36,364 nucleotides of DNA from DAOTWP01 sp034435675 (GCA_034435675.1 DAOTWP010000321.1:1-36364), one strand, 5' to 3'; counted from the stretch's first letter, positions 15,796-23,612 are shown. Notes: generated by a model not told the origin, from the sequence alone. Made by a program: numbers and translations.

Positions 15796-15818
15796 TGGTC
15801 TCGTATATTTTGCTGCAC
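15792..15818 (-). CDS. Possible 8-codon leader ORF coupled to the amidohydrolase
   Basis: GGAGG (15826-15830) is seven bases from a GTG at 15818-15816. That frame reads MQQNIRDQ and stops at TGA (15794-15792), which overlaps the amidohydrolase ATG (15795-15793) as ATGA. The main frame has no start codon at a workable distance from GGAGG. This is the classic layout of translational coupling. A sequencing error or a non-functional coincidence is also possible. Confidence 0.4.
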   Translation of the reverse strand: MQQNIRDQ

Positions 15819-15831
15819 GAAGTATCCTCCG

Positions 15832-15837
15832 ATTATA
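15832..15837 (-). promoter_or_regulatory. -10 element (TATAAT) for the amidohydrolase
   Basis: The minus strand reads CACTATAATCGGAGG. A start site near 15825-15828 would make the leader very short and place the ribosome site at its 5' end. No good -35 is seen. Confidence 0.5.
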
Positions 15838-15913
15838 GTGAATTTTACCAAAAGCGCGATGGTTCTTAACATGCGCCTCAGCTAATGGACAAACCAATTA
15901 GAAAACGCCTTAT

Positions 15914-15970
15914 GTAGGGGGCGATCTCCGTGCCGCCCTGTGTCGGGCGAACACAGTGGTGCGCCCCTAC
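15914..15970. repeat. 57-bp element with GTAGGGG / CCCCTAC ends
   Basis: GTAGGGG (15914-15920) and CCCCTAC (15964-15970) form the outer arms. An inner hairpin pairs CTGTGT with ACACAG around CGGGCGA. Confidence 0.65.
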
Positions 15971-16011
15971 AATTGGGCGTCTGCTATTCATGCTAGCCAA
16001 AAAGAACCGAC

Positions 16012-16050
16012 AGAACCGATCCATAAACCGGTCCTGCTGAACGAGGCGAT
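16012..16050 (+). repeat. Dispersed repeat module 2, copy C
   Basis: It contains AGAACCGATCCATAAACCGG followed by a TCCTGCTGAACGAGG segment, as in copies A and B with a few changes. A further partial copy is at 17829-17842. Confidence 0.65.
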
Positions 16051-16089
16051 CAGTGCGTGTCTGAAAATTATATGGTTCTCGCGTGTGGA

Positions 16090-16111
16090 GGGGCGAAACA
16101 TGTTTCGCCCC
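16090..16111. repeat. 22-bp perfect palindrome GGGGCGAAACA / TGTTTCGCCCC
   Basis: The two 11-bp halves are exactly complementary. It lies about 45 bp beyond the stop of the minus-strand gene at 16154 and may act in transcript ending. Confidence 0.7.
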
Positions 16112-16153
16112 CAGGGGAGTAATCACGATGATTCAAACTGCCGTTTCACGCGG

Positions 16154-17626
16154 TCAATCGAGTTCGATAGACCCGGCGATGCGTTCCAGCGTGGGCGCGA
16201 AATCGTCCATGTCGCCCGGACGAGTGTAGCCCTGCACTATCCCCAGCGTGCTGCGATCCAGTTCCAGCGCGATCAGGCGCGGGACACCATCGCTGCCCAC
16301 ATCTGAGTAGGCGGCGGAGATGCCGTTCAGCTCCAGCTCAATCGGGAAGGTGTAATCCTCGCCCTCATAGATCGTGCCGACAATCCCAATCGTCCAGCCC
16401 ACGATGCCCAGATCGCGGATGTCGGTATTGAGATCAATCACCAGCACTGCCACGACATACTGCCCACGCCGCAGCTCGTCGCGCCAGTCCACGTCCAGCG
16501 CGGCAATATCGTTGAGCATGATTACCGAACCGTTGTCCAGCTCCACCGGCGGCAGCCAGTCTTCGGGATAGTCTACGCTGAAGCCGGATGCGCGGCTGGG
16601 GAAGGTGAGGAAACGCCCGCTGCTGCCCGACTCGCGCGCCTGGGCGGTGGCGGTGGCGGCAGTATCAAGGGCATCGACCGTCGCCTGCTGGTCAGCCGCC
16701 TGTGCTGCGGCGCTGGCAGTGGCAGTCCCGGCAAAGTCAGCAGTGGGGCGCGCCGACCCGCTGCGTGCGGACTGCGCCTGGGCGGTGGCGGTCATATACA
16801 CCTGTGCGACGGCGGTTTCGCGTGGCAGTGTTGGCGTGGGCACCAGGGTGCTGGTCACCACTGCGGGCACTGCTGGCTGGGCGGTTGCCACAGGCGCGGC
16901 ACCACCCCCGCGCGACGGTGTGCCCAGCAGCGCCGAGACCGCGTCCACCGTGCCGGGGGCTTCATAAGCGCGCACGATGATGTTGTCGAAGACGCCGTAC
17001 ATGTAATCCGTGTCTGCGCCCAGCCGCCCCACGCCGAAACCAATCGTGCCGCCAATCGGACCGAGGCTGGGGATCGTGACAATCTCTGCCCCTTCGACAA
17101 TCAGCGTATAATCGCGTTCGGTGACGCGCAGCGCCATTGTGTGCCGCCCGCCGCTGAAGATGCCAATCGAGCCGGAGGGGTGAATGCCGGTTGCCAGATA
17201 CGCCTCGGTCTGGTCTGCCAGCGCCCACGCACCGCTTTCGCAGAACAGGAATTCACGGTGCTGCGCGAGTCCTTCGGTGATGTCAAAGACCAGCATGGCA
17301 CAACCCGTGCCGTTGTTGGAGTCCAGCCCGGAAAACTCAATCTGATATTCATACGGGTCGGTAAAAAACGGGGCGCGCGCAAAGTCATTCGCGCCGGGCA
17401 CGGTGAACCAGATTTCGCGATCCAGCAAATCTGCTTCGATCACGTAGCTCTCGCGCAGCAGCGCGGCTACCACCGGTGTCTGCTGGTTGATTTCTACGCG
17501 CCAGTCAGCAGCATTATCGCTGAAATCCTCGCTAAACAGCACCTCCTCCTGTGCCCCAGCAGAAACGACCAGCAGCGCCAGCAGCGCCACCCCGAAAAAC
17601 AATCCCAAGCGTCGTTTGTTCAGCAC
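16154..17626 (-). CDS. Secreted two-domain protein with Ala/Thr-rich linker, PsbP-like C-terminus
   Basis: A GTG start at 17626 after AGGAGAAGGATT is preferred to an upstream ATG at 17734 that has no ribosome site; this gives 490 residues. The N-terminus (LGLFFGVALLALLVVSAGAQ) is a signal peptide. Residues about 30-230 look like a LamG/DUF1080-type beta-sandwich, starting FSEDFSDNAADWRV and ending VFDNIIVRAYE. A low-complexity linker follows, rich in Ala, Thr, Gln and Pro (ATAQAQ, TATASAAAQAADQQAT). The C-terminal domain from SRASGFSVDYPEDWLPP resembles PsbP/DcrB-like domains often found in bacterial lipoproteins. No catalytic residues are evident; an extracellular binding role is inferred. 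The gene has repeat-rich spacers on both sides. Confidence 0.75.
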   Translation of the reverse strand: MLNKRRLGLFFGVALLALLVVSAGAQEEVLFSEDFSDNAADWRVEINQQTPVVAALLRESYVIEADLLDREIWFTVPGANDFARAPFFTDPYEYQIEFSGLDSNNGTGCAMLVFDITEGLAQHREFLFCESGAWALADQTEAYLATGIHPSGSIGIFSGGRHTMALRVTERDYTLIVEGAEIVTIPSLGPIGGTIGFGVGRLGADTDYMYGVFDNIIVRAYEAPGTVDAVSALLGTPSRGGGAAPVATAQPAVPAVVTSTLVPTPTLPRETAVAQVYMTATAQAQSARSGSARPTADFAGTATASAAAQAADQQATVDALDTAATATAQARESGSSGRFLTFPSRASGFSVDYPEDWLPPVELDNGSVIMLNDIAALDVDWRDELRRGQYVVAVLVIDLNTDIRDLGIVGWTIGIVGTIYEGEDYTFPIELELNGISAAYSDVGSDGVPRLIALELDRSTLGIVQGYTRPGDMDDFAPTLERIAGSIELD

Positions 17627-17732
17627 AATCCTTCTCCTGAAATATGTGGATAACTGATGCTGCGCAGGCAGTTCAAAACTTGCCCGCCGCCCCTGCTGAA
17701 AACCCGGAAACGGGTTTATGTGAGCCGCCGCC

Positions 17733-17774
17733 AACCCGTTCAGGCTAACCCGTTCAGGCTAACCCGTTCAGGGG
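17733..17774 (+). repeat. Three 14-bp tandem units (AACCCGTTCAGGCT)
   Basis: Units 17733-17746 and 17747-17760 are identical; the third, 17761-17774, ends GGGG instead of GGCT. The unit length matches the repeats at 8744 and 32061. Confidence 0.9.
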
Positions 17775-17795
17775 TTTCCAGGCTCTGGCTGTAGA

Positions 17796-17814
17796 CAGCG
17801 GTTTTGAACCGCTG
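17796..17814. repeat. CAGCGGTT / AACCGCTG hairpin
   Basis: A perfect 8-bp stem with loop TTG, intergenic, with no T-tract. Confidence 0.6.
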
Positions 17815-18074
17815 ACGGCAAACTGTGTAAGAACCGATCCATCTCTCAGTATAGAACCGCCTGCCGCCTGGTGCAGTTAAGGTCGTCTTACGGTTTTGTG
17901 ATATGACCGTTTCAGTTGTGCCGCAATACGCCAAACCGGGTCCAACTGCGCCGGGCGCGGGGTGTTTTGCCAGATTGAGCGCTGGCGGGCAGAACTCACT
18001 CAGGCGGAAACGCGAGTTTTTCGCTATGCTAGTAGCACTTAGATTTAGCAATAACTTCGGGAAGGAAATGAAGC

Positions 18075-18506
18075 ATGCAGGTCATTAATCGGAATCCGGG
18101 GCGCGTGGCGAACATCATCGGTGGCTACCTGATCGCCCTGGGGGTGCTGCTTGTGCTGCAGGGGATTACGAAATTGCTGAGTGGTTACGACTTCTCGCAG
18201 CGTGAAGATGTTCTCAGCGGTTACGGTCTGTCGGTCCTGTGCCTGAGCATTTTTACGCTGGGCTATGCGCTGGGGGCGCTGCTGATGGGCGCGGGACTGC
18301 TGCGGCGCGCGCCGTGGGCATATGGCAACACCATTCTGCTGGGGCTGGTGTATGCGTTGATCTGGTTCTGTGACGCGACCTCGACCCGCGAGGCGCTGAA
18401 CGTGTTCTATCTGGTGACGCTGGTCATCGGGCTGCTGATTGTCGTGGTGCTGGCAGGCAGCCAACCGCTGCGGCGGATGTTCGCTTCGCATGGGGAACAG
18501 GGTTAA
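18075..18506 (+). CDS. Small four-helix membrane protein, hypothetical
   Basis: The 143-residue protein is preceded by GGAAGGAAATG. Four hydrophobic segments are visible: about 11-32 (ANIIGGYLIALGVLLVLQGI), 50-75 (YGLSVLCLSIFTLGYALGAL), 82-98 (YGNTILLGLVYALIWF) and 109-127 (NVFYLVTLVIGLLIVVVLAG). Both ends are short and the C-terminus is basic, which suggests both termini in the cytoplasm. I do not recognise a family. A second small membrane protein starts 62 bp after its stop on the same strand, so the two are probably co-transcribed. Confidence 0.75.
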   Translation: MQVINRNPGRVANIIGGYLIALGVLLVLQGITKLLSGYDFSQREDVLSGYGLSVLCLSIFTLGYALGALLMGAGLLRRAPWAYGNTILLGLVYALIWFCDATSTREALNVFYLVTLVIGLLIVVVLAGSQPLRRMFASHGEQG

Positions 18507-18568
18507 CCACCCGCACCACAGTGCGCCGAAACGCCAGCGCTGGGTTTGCGCTTGCAGGGTATATACGG

Positions 18569-19093
18569 ATGACAGAAAAACTGGACACCAGCAACCGCCG
18601 CTTGATGCAGCTCCTCGGCTTTGATGCCGACGACCTGCGGGCAAACCAGACCGGGCAGCTCAGCGACCGGCAGCGCAGCCGCCTGCTGGCGATTCGCCGC
18701 CGTGTGCTGCTGATTAATCTGGCGATCCTACTGGTTGTGATTTTTGTAGCAGCACTGTTAATTTTTCTGGGCGGGCGCGGTTCGCCCATTTTAACTCTGG
18801 TGGGCATTGGGCTAACGCTGCTCAATGCCCTTGTAATGGGCTTTTTTGTGCGCAGCATGCTGCGGCTGACCGCCGACTTGCAGGCGGGCGAGGTCGAAAC
18901 GCTCAATGGCAAGGCAGCGCATACCGTGCGGGTAATGGCGCGGCGTGCGACGCTGTACATCGTTCGTATTGGGGAGCGCGAAATTGTAGTGGATCAAAGC
19001 GTGTTCGAGTCGTTTGCCAGCGATGCCCGCTACCGGGTGTACCGCGCGCCGCGGTCCGGGGTGCTGCTGGCGGCAGAAGCGGTCCGGGTATAG
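18569..19093 (+). CDS. Small two-helix membrane protein, hypothetical
   Basis: The ATG at 18569 gives 174 residues; the frame is open a little further upstream without a better start. The N-terminal 40 residues are soluble and charged (TSNRRLMQLLGFDADDLRAN, then LSDRQRSRLLAIRRR). Two membrane helices follow, about 46-67 (VLLINLAILLVVIFVAALLI) and 75-95. The C-terminal 75 residues form a soluble beta-rich domain (AAHTVRVMARRATLYIVRIG, then YRVYRAPRSGVLLAAEAVRV). The two helices place both soluble parts on the same side. No enzyme motif is seen. It is probably in an operon with the preceding membrane protein. Confidence 0.75.
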   Translation: MTEKLDTSNRRLMQLLGFDADDLRANQTGQLSDRQRSRLLAIRRRVLLINLAILLVVIFVAALLIFLGGRGSPILTLVGIGLTLLNALVMGFFVRSMLRLTADLQAGEVETLNGKAAHTVRVMARRATLYIVRIGEREIVVDQSVFESFASDARYRVYRAPRSGVLLAAEAVRV

Positions 19094-19107
19094 GCGAACC
19101 ACAACCC

Positions 19108-19153
19108 TGTATCAGCCCCACACTGCCGACGGACAAACCCGTCCGGTGATACA
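19108..19153. terminator. Stem-loop between convergent genes
   Basis: TGTATCA (19108-19114) pairs with TGATACA (19147-19153), and an inner stem pairs GACGG (19128-19132) with CCGTC (19139-19143). The position between two converging stops suggests a shared terminator; there is no T-tract. Confidence 0.45.
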
Positions 19154-19221
19154 TGCGGGATTGCATGAGTCCCCTTATTCAGGCACTGCCTACCTGACGC
19201 TGCAATCCAGACGTACCGCCG

Positions 19222-20637
19222 TCAAATGGGCAGATCGGGGTCGGTGGCATCTGGCGGCGTGTCGGGCTGCTCCGGCAGGCTGTACTCCTTGAAGTCCGGG
19301 TGACGCGGGTCGGTAAAACGGCGCAGCTTGTGCTCCCATGACCAGCGACTGCCATCCGGCAGGATGGTCGCCTCGCTGAACACCGTATCAGACATGACCG
19401 ACTGCAACTGCGGGTGCAGCTTGCCGCCCAGACTGGCACCGAGCAGGTTCGCGGCAGTCAGGTCAGCGCCGCGCAGGTCTGCCTCGTCAAGCAGTGCGCG
19501 TTTGAGATTCGCGCCGCGCAGGATGGCATTGTTCAGAATGGTATCGTTCAGCCGCGCCCCGCGCAGATCAACGCCGGTCAGGTTCGCCTGCTCCAGATTG
19601 GCGCTTTCAAGATGTGCCTGACGCAGGTCGGCACCATGCAGATCCACCCCGCGCAGGTCGGCATAGCTCAGGTCGGCACCCTTGAGCGTGCCATCGCTCA
19701 GCCAGCCACGCGCGCGCAGTTCTGCCACTGCCAGCCGGGTGTCGGCATTGCTGGTGCTGGCAAGCTGGCGCATCAGGCGCAGTTTGAGCTGCTGCGCTGC
19801 TTCGTAATCGCGCAGTTCTTCCTGCTTTTGCAGCCGCTTGCTCTGCGCGTCCAGGTCATCCAGAATGGTCTTCTGCCGTGTGGAGAAATCGTTGAGATGC
19901 TCGCGGTAGGTTTCTAACTGCTGCTGCACCTGCGTGAGCTGCCCGCTGAACTGTTCCTGAAGCTGTTCCTGCAACTGCTCCTGCTGCGAGGTCATCTGTT
20001 CGTAGAGCTGTTTCTGGCGCGTGTCCAGCGCGTCCTGCTGCTGCGCCAGCGCCGTCTGGAACGTCGCTTGCAGTGCGGCATGCTGCGCCGCCAGCGCGGT
20101 AAGCTGTTCTGCCTGCGCGGTAAACTGTTCCTGCGTGCGCTCGTGCTGCTGCTTGAGCAGGTCATGCAGCACATCATAACGCCCGTCCAGCGCGCTCAGT
20201 TGGTCCAGGGCGCTGCGCTGGTCGCTGAGCTGCTGCTCCAACCGGGTTTGCTGTGCCGTCAGGGTGCTAAGCTGCTCTGCCTGTTCCGCAAGGCGCGTTT
20301 GCAGCGATTCGTGCTGGCTTTCCAACTGGTGCGTGACCTGTTTATGCTGTGTGCCCATCTGCTGCTGCAACTGCCCGCGCTGCGCCAGCAGTTCCGCTTC
20401 TTCGTCGCGGTCTCTGCCGCTGATGAACCAGTCCACCAGCAAAAAGGTGCTGCCCACCCCCAGCAGAGTCGTGCCCACCGAGATCGGGAACTGTGTCGCC
20501 AGCGCGGTTCCGGCAAGCGAAAAGCCCAGCGCCAGCAGCACAAACACCAGAAAGATTTGCCAGCGCAGGCGGTCACGACGATCCAGCGTGCGCCACCAGT
20601 TGCGGATTTCGGTCATACGGGCAGATTTGAATGGCAT
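19222..20637 (-). CDS. Membrane-anchored coiled-coil protein with C-terminal pentapeptide repeats
   Basis: The 471-residue protein has three parts. Residues about 26-72 contain two membrane helices (WQIFLVFVLLALGFSLAGTA and SVGTTLLGVGSTFLLVDWFI). Residues about 75-290 are a Gln/Leu/Glu-rich coiled coil (for example TSQQEQLQEQLQEQFSGQL). Residues about 320-405 are pentapeptide repeats of A(D/N)LxX type (LKGADLSYADLRGVDLHGAD, LESANLEQANLTGVDLRGA), which fold as a right-handed quadrilateral beta-helix. A Pro/Asp-rich tail ends it. The beta-helix would face the cytoplasm at the end of a long stalk. An internal ATG at 20616 is an alternative start; neither has a strong ribosome site. It follows the STAS gene by 16 bp and is probably co-transcribed. 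Function is unknown; a scaffold is plausible. Confidence 0.82.
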   Translation of the reverse strand: MPFKSARMTEIRNWWRTLDRRDRLRWQIFLVFVLLALGFSLAGTALATQFPISVGTTLLGVGSTFLLVDWFISGRDRDEEAELLAQRGQLQQQMGTQHKQVTHQLESQHESLQTRLAEQAEQLSTLTAQQTRLEQQLSDQRSALDQLSALDGRYDVLHDLLKQQHERTQEQFTAQAEQLTALAAQHAALQATFQTALAQQQDALDTRQKQLYEQMTSQQEQLQEQLQEQFSGQLTQVQQQLETYREHLNDFSTRQKTILDDLDAQSKRLQKQEELRDYEAAQQLKLRLMRQLASTSNADTRLAVAELRARGWLSDGTLKGADLSYADLRGVDLHGADLRQAHLESANLEQANLTGVDLRGARLNDTILNNAILRGANLKRALLDEADLRGADLTAANLLGASLGGKLHPQLQSVMSDTVFSEATILPDGSRWSWEHKLRRFTDPRHPDFKEYSLPEQPDTPPDATDPDLPI

Positions 20638-20653
20638 AGGTCAGGTCGCTGCT

Positions 20654-21034
20654 TCACTCTCGCCATGCTTGCAGAATGGCGCTGATTTCCGCTTCGGTGT
20701 CTGCGAAGCGGATAATCCTCGACTCGATGCGATATTCGCGTGTGTCACCGGCAAGCCGCTGCGCTACTTCGCGCGGCAGCCCGACAATAATAACCCGTTC
20801 GCTGCTGTTTCGATGCTGTTTTTTGCCCACGCTGCGCAGGTGTGCCACTGCCCCGGCAGGCAGTTGGCTGCTGCCGCGCAGATCCAGCAATAGGTCTACA
20901 GGATGGTCTACGCTGTCCATCTGGAATGCCGCCCGCGCCAGGTGTTTGTGCAGGTCATTCCAGTTCCACTGCCCTTCAACGCGGTACCGCAGCACTGTTT
21001 TTGTCGCGTCTGTCCATTCAAAGTGTACGGGCAT
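20654..21034 (-). CDS. STAS-like domain protein
   Basis: The 126-residue cytoplasmic protein starts FEWTDATKTVLRYRVEGQWNW and has the alternating strand-helix pattern of STAS/SpoIIAA-like domains: a core strand DLLLDLRGSSQLPAGAVAHL (about 47-66), then SERVIIVGLPREVAQRL, then a final helix TEAEISAILQAW. In anti-sigma antagonists a Ser/Thr follows the Asp strand; here LDLRGSSQLP offers Ser55 and Ser56, but phosphorylation is speculative. Such stand-alone proteins are common beside signalling or membrane genes. It lies directly upstream of the pentapeptide-repeat protein, and the two may work together. Confidence 0.7.
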   Translation of the reverse strand: MPVHFEWTDATKTVLRYRVEGQWNWNDLHKHLARAAFQMDSVDHPVDLLLDLRGSSQLPAGAVAHLRSVGKKQHRNSSERVIIVGLPREVAQRLAGDTREYRIESRIIRFADTEAEISAILQAWRE

Positions 21035-21090
21035 TTTCGTTAATTACACCTTAATGTTGAATAACTCTTGCGTACAGATGTTCAGCTATC

Positions 21091-21630
21091 TTAACGGCGG
21101 TTATCCGGCAGCGGGCGAATCCAGCCTAGCTGTACCGAACGCGCCTCTTCAATGCTGACGAAAGCAGATGGCGCACGATCGCGCAGCAGCCCCAGCAGGC
21201 GCGGCATGTCTCGGTGAATGACGACACTGCGCAGGATCGTCACGTTGCCATCGCGCCCTTCGCCAATGGTTTCCGTGACGCCGAAGCCATGTTCGCGCAG
21301 CAGGGCGGCAATCTCGTGCCCGTCGTGGCTGATAATCGCGTTGACTGCCATATAACTGGTGACCAGGCGGCTTTCCAGCATCATGCCCAGATAGCCACCC
21401 ACCGAAAAGCCCAGGCAGTACGCCATCAGGTTGAGGAAGTTGGTCAGGTCGGTGACGACGCTCGCCATAACGACGGCGAAGATCAGCGCTTCAATAAAGC
21501 CAAAGACCGCCGCGAGCAGCCGCCGCTGGCGCGCGACGAAGATCAGCCGCAGCGTACCGATGGTGTTGTTAAAGATGCGCAGCACAAAGATTACGGTGGC
21601 AAGCGCCAGTGCGTCGAGGGTCAGGGTCAT
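21091..21630 (-). CDS. UPF0316 (DUF2179/DUF5698) membrane protein
   Basis: The ATG at 21630 is chosen because GGAAAGG lies at a proper distance, whereas the ATG at 21639 would touch it; this gives 179 residues. Three membrane segments occupy about the first 85 residues (ALALATVIFVLRIFNNTIGT, LLAAVFGFIEALIFAVVMAS, FLNLMAYCLGFSVGGYLGMM). GGYLGMMLESRL is a hallmark of the UPF0316 family. The C-terminal soluble domain (DUF2179-like; GVTETIGEGRDGNVTILRSV) resembles small ligand-binding domains of YitT-type proteins. The physiological role is unknown. It is on the same strand as its neighbours but has gaps of 56 and 131 bp. Confidence 0.85.
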   Translation of the reverse strand: MTLTLDALALATVIFVLRIFNNTIGTLRLIFVARQRRLLAAVFGFIEALIFAVVMASVVTDLTNFLNLMAYCLGFSVGGYLGMMLESRLVTSYMAVNAIISHDGHEIAALLREHGFGVTETIGEGRDGNVTILRSVVIHRDMPRLLGLLRDRAPSAFVSIEEARSVQLGWIRPLPDNRR

Positions 21631-21761
21631 GGGTGGCATCCTTTCCGTCTGATAGCAGGTCGCCGGGGCTATTGTACCAGAGAGGGGCGGGCTTGTAGCG
21701 GATTAGCCTGGTGTTTAATGCCCGTTTAACCGGCGTAGAAGCGGCTGCCTGTTGCTTTCGC

Positions 21762-22946
21762 TCAACCCGGCAGCAGCCCCGCATACACCGCCTCGACCTG
21801 TGCGGCGATGGCATCCCACGTATAGCGCTGGCGCACCAGTGCCTGTGCGGCTGCGCCCATCGCCGCGCGCCGGGTGGCATCCGGCAGCAGCGCCCGCAGC
21901 GCCTCTGCCAGTGCGTCGGGCTGCGGCGGCACAATCAGCCCTGCGCCCGCCTGCCCCACTTCCGGCAGGTAGCACTCCGGCGAAATCAGCACGGGCAGTC
22001 CCGCGCCCATTGCCTCCAGCACCACCAGCGGCAGTCCTTCGCCCACGGCGGGCAGCGCCAGCAGATCCGCCGCCGCGAACGCCGCCAACCGCGCCGCGCC
22101 ATCCAGATAGCCGGTCACGGTCATGCGCGCGTTGAGCAGCGGGGTTACATTCGCCAGCGCGCCCTCGTCCGGTCCGGCGATGACCAGCCGCGTGTTGGGC
22201 AGGTCCGCCGCGCGGAACGCTTGCACCAGCGGCAGCAGCCCTTTGCGCGGGTGCAGCCGCGCCATGAACAGGCACACCGCCGCATCGCCCAGCCCGTACT
22301 GTGTCCGAAATGCCGCCCGCATAGGTTCACGCTCACGCAGGTTGGCGACCTCGGCGGGGTCAATGCCGTTGGGCACCACGCTGAAACCCGGCAGCGCAGG
22401 CAGCCCAAAACCGCCGAACAGCGCCTGCGCGTCTGCCTGTTCCTGCGCGGTCAGGCACAGCACATGCGCGATATAAGCGGCGGTGCGCGCACTGAGCAGG
22501 GTGTCCCACAGGCGTTTGAGCCGCCCGCGCCCGGTGTGCAGCGCCAGCGTGCCATGCGGCGACAGCACCAGCGGTTTGCCCGCCCGCGCGCCGACACCCG
22601 CCAACAGCAGATTCTCTACCGTGCGGAACTCGTGCAGGTGCAGCACATCGGCGCTGGCAATGGCGGACTGTGCCAGCGCGCGCAGGCGGCGCGGATCAGG
22701 CGACGAAAGATTCGCCCGCGCCCGCAGCGGCAGCAGCAGATTGCGCGCCCGCAGCACGCGCACACCGTCGCGCCATTCTTCCTGCTCAATGGGCAGCCGT
22801 GTTTGTGGGGTGAGCGCATCGGTGGTCAGCACGCTAACGCTGTGCCCGCGCCGTGCCAGCGCCCGCGCCAGCCCTTCCGCCGCGCGCACCACGCCGCCAA
22901 AGGCATACGCCGGAGCATAATAAGGGGTGATATGCAGTACTTGCAT
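21762..22946 (-). CDS. Glycosyltransferase family 4 protein
   Basis: With the ATG at 22946 the protein has 394 residues, typical for GT4. The GT-B fold is evident. The N-terminal domain has HITPYYAPAYAFGGVVRAAE (5-24) with the acceptor-side GG loop, then DVLHLHEF and LSPHGTLALH. The C-terminal domain has CLFMARLHPRKGLLPLVQAF and LVIAGPDEG. The nucleotide-sugar motif EGLPLVVLEAMGAGLPVL lies near 302-319, with the EX7E pair. It would transfer a sugar from a nucleotide donor onto a polysaccharide or lipid carrier at the inner face of the membrane. No other capsule or LPS genes are adjacent. The donor is not predictable. Confidence 0.92.
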   Translation of the reverse strand: MQVLHITPYYAPAYAFGGVVRAAEGLARALARRGHSVSVLTTDALTPQTRLPIEQEEWRDGVRVLRARNLLLPLRARANLSSPDPRRLRALAQSAIASADVLHLHEFRTVENLLLAGVGARAGKPLVLSPHGTLALHTGRGRLKRLWDTLLSARTAAYIAHVLCLTAQEQADAQALFGGFGLPALPGFSVVPNGIDPAEVANLREREPMRAAFRTQYGLGDAAVCLFMARLHPRKGLLPLVQAFRAADLPNTRLVIAGPDEGALANVTPLLNARMTVTGYLDGAARLAAFAAADLLALPAVGEGLPLVVLEAMGAGLPVLISPECYLPEVGQAGAGLIVPPQPDALAEALRALLPDATRRAAMGAAAQALVRQRYTWDAIAAQVEAVYAGLLPG

Positions 22947-22988
22947 GTCGGGCAATCCCTGCGGGCGTGCAGTGCGCCGCCGCGATCT

Positions 22989-23324
22989 TCAGGACTCCGG
23001 GGTCAGTTCAACAATCAACCCCTCGCTCCACTGATATTTGGCATCCATCAGGGCGGACACCGCCGCCACCAGCCCGGCATCCTGCGCCGGATGCAGGGTG
23101 CGCCCACGGGCGGGCGTGGGGCGCAGCGCTGCGCCCTGGTCGTCGCGCGTGCCCACGCTGAACGTGACCGCCGGATTGTGCAGGATATTCTGCACCCACT
23201 GCGCCGAGTCGTACCCTTCCGACACCATATAATAGCGCCCTTCGCGCTCCACAAACCAGATTTCGATCTGGCGCGGCAGACCGCTTTTGCGCCCGGTGGT
23301 CGTCAGATAAAGAAATGTCTCCAT
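22989..23324 (-). CDS. Nitroreductase/deazaflavin (F420)-dependent oxidoreductase family protein
   Basis: The ATG at 23324, with AAGGAG upstream, gives 111 residues. The sequence fits the DDN-like split-barrel family: FLYLTTTGRKSGLPRQIEIW (4-23) is the usual N-terminal signature, followed by RYYMVSEGYDSAQWVQNILH and PAVTFSVGT. Members bind F420 or sometimes flavin and reduce quinones or nitro compounds. F420 use by this organism is not shown by the window. The frame also extends ten codons upstream to a GTG, but this lacks support. It is encoded 42 bp upstream of the GT4 gene on the same strand. Confidence 0.85.
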   Translation of the reverse strand: METFLYLTTTGRKSGLPRQIEIWFVEREGRYYMVSEGYDSAQWVQNILHNPAVTFSVGTRDDQGAALRPTPARGRTLHPAQDAGLVAAVSALMDAKYQWSEGLIVELTPES

Positions 23325-23453
23325 ACGCTGCCTGTTCTCCTTCGCCTGCTGCACCGGATTCTAGCCGCGCAGCGCACCCCGCGCTATCCGACCTATGGAC
23401 AGCAGCGCACTGTCCCTGCTGCCAGTGCGGCACGCGGCACCGGGGGGCAAAGA

Positions 23454-23486
23454 CTGCGGGGCATGCCCGTTCGACATGCCCCGCAG
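23454..23486. terminator. 12-bp perfect hairpin CTGCGGGGCATG / CATGCCCCGCAG
   Basis: Arms 23454-23465 and 23475-23486 close a 9-nt loop CCCGTTCGA. It shares GCGGGGCAT, CCCGTTCG and TGCCCCGC with the hairpin at 5752-5795. A terminator role is possible; no T-tract is present. Confidence 0.55.
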
Positions 23487-23612
23487 GAATGCGTGTGTTA
23501 TCAAGCACGGGCGGATTAGGACGAGGGGATGTTCATGTACCCCGAACCAGTCATTGCCGCCGAAGATCCGCCGTTGTGCTCCGTATTTAACGGTTAAAGC
23601 GCATAATCCCCT

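Larger units (their letters stand above)
15898..16153. other. Repeat-rich intergenic region upstream of the amidohydrolase
   Basis: This stretch (part of the 358-bp gap 15796-16153) contains the 15914-15970 palindrome, module 2 copy C (16012-16050) and the 16090-16111 palindrome. I see no gene in it. Confidence 0.6.
17627..18074. other. 448-bp intergenic region between divergent genes
   Basis: It holds a small hairpin AACCCG/CGGGTT (17701-17716), three 14-bp tandem units (17733-17774), a CAGCGGTT/AACCGCTG hairpin (17796-17814) and a 14-bp fragment of module 2 (AAGAACCGATCCAT, 17829-17842). No believable gene is present. Confidence 0.6.

Noticed and set aside
14527..15885. A 452-codon plus-strand frame opposite the amidohydrolase
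   Set aside because: Zinc-site motifs are all on the minus strand; the plus-strand product has no family likeness.
16090..16111. 22-bp palindrome as an operator
   Set aside because: It lies past the 3' ends rather than at a promoter and belongs to a family of similar intergenic repeats, so a regulator site is less likely.
21711..23519. A 602-codon plus-strand frame opposite the glycosyltransferase
   Set aside because: It is the antisense shadow of clear minus-strand genes (GT4 and nitroreductase) and has no recognisable domain.
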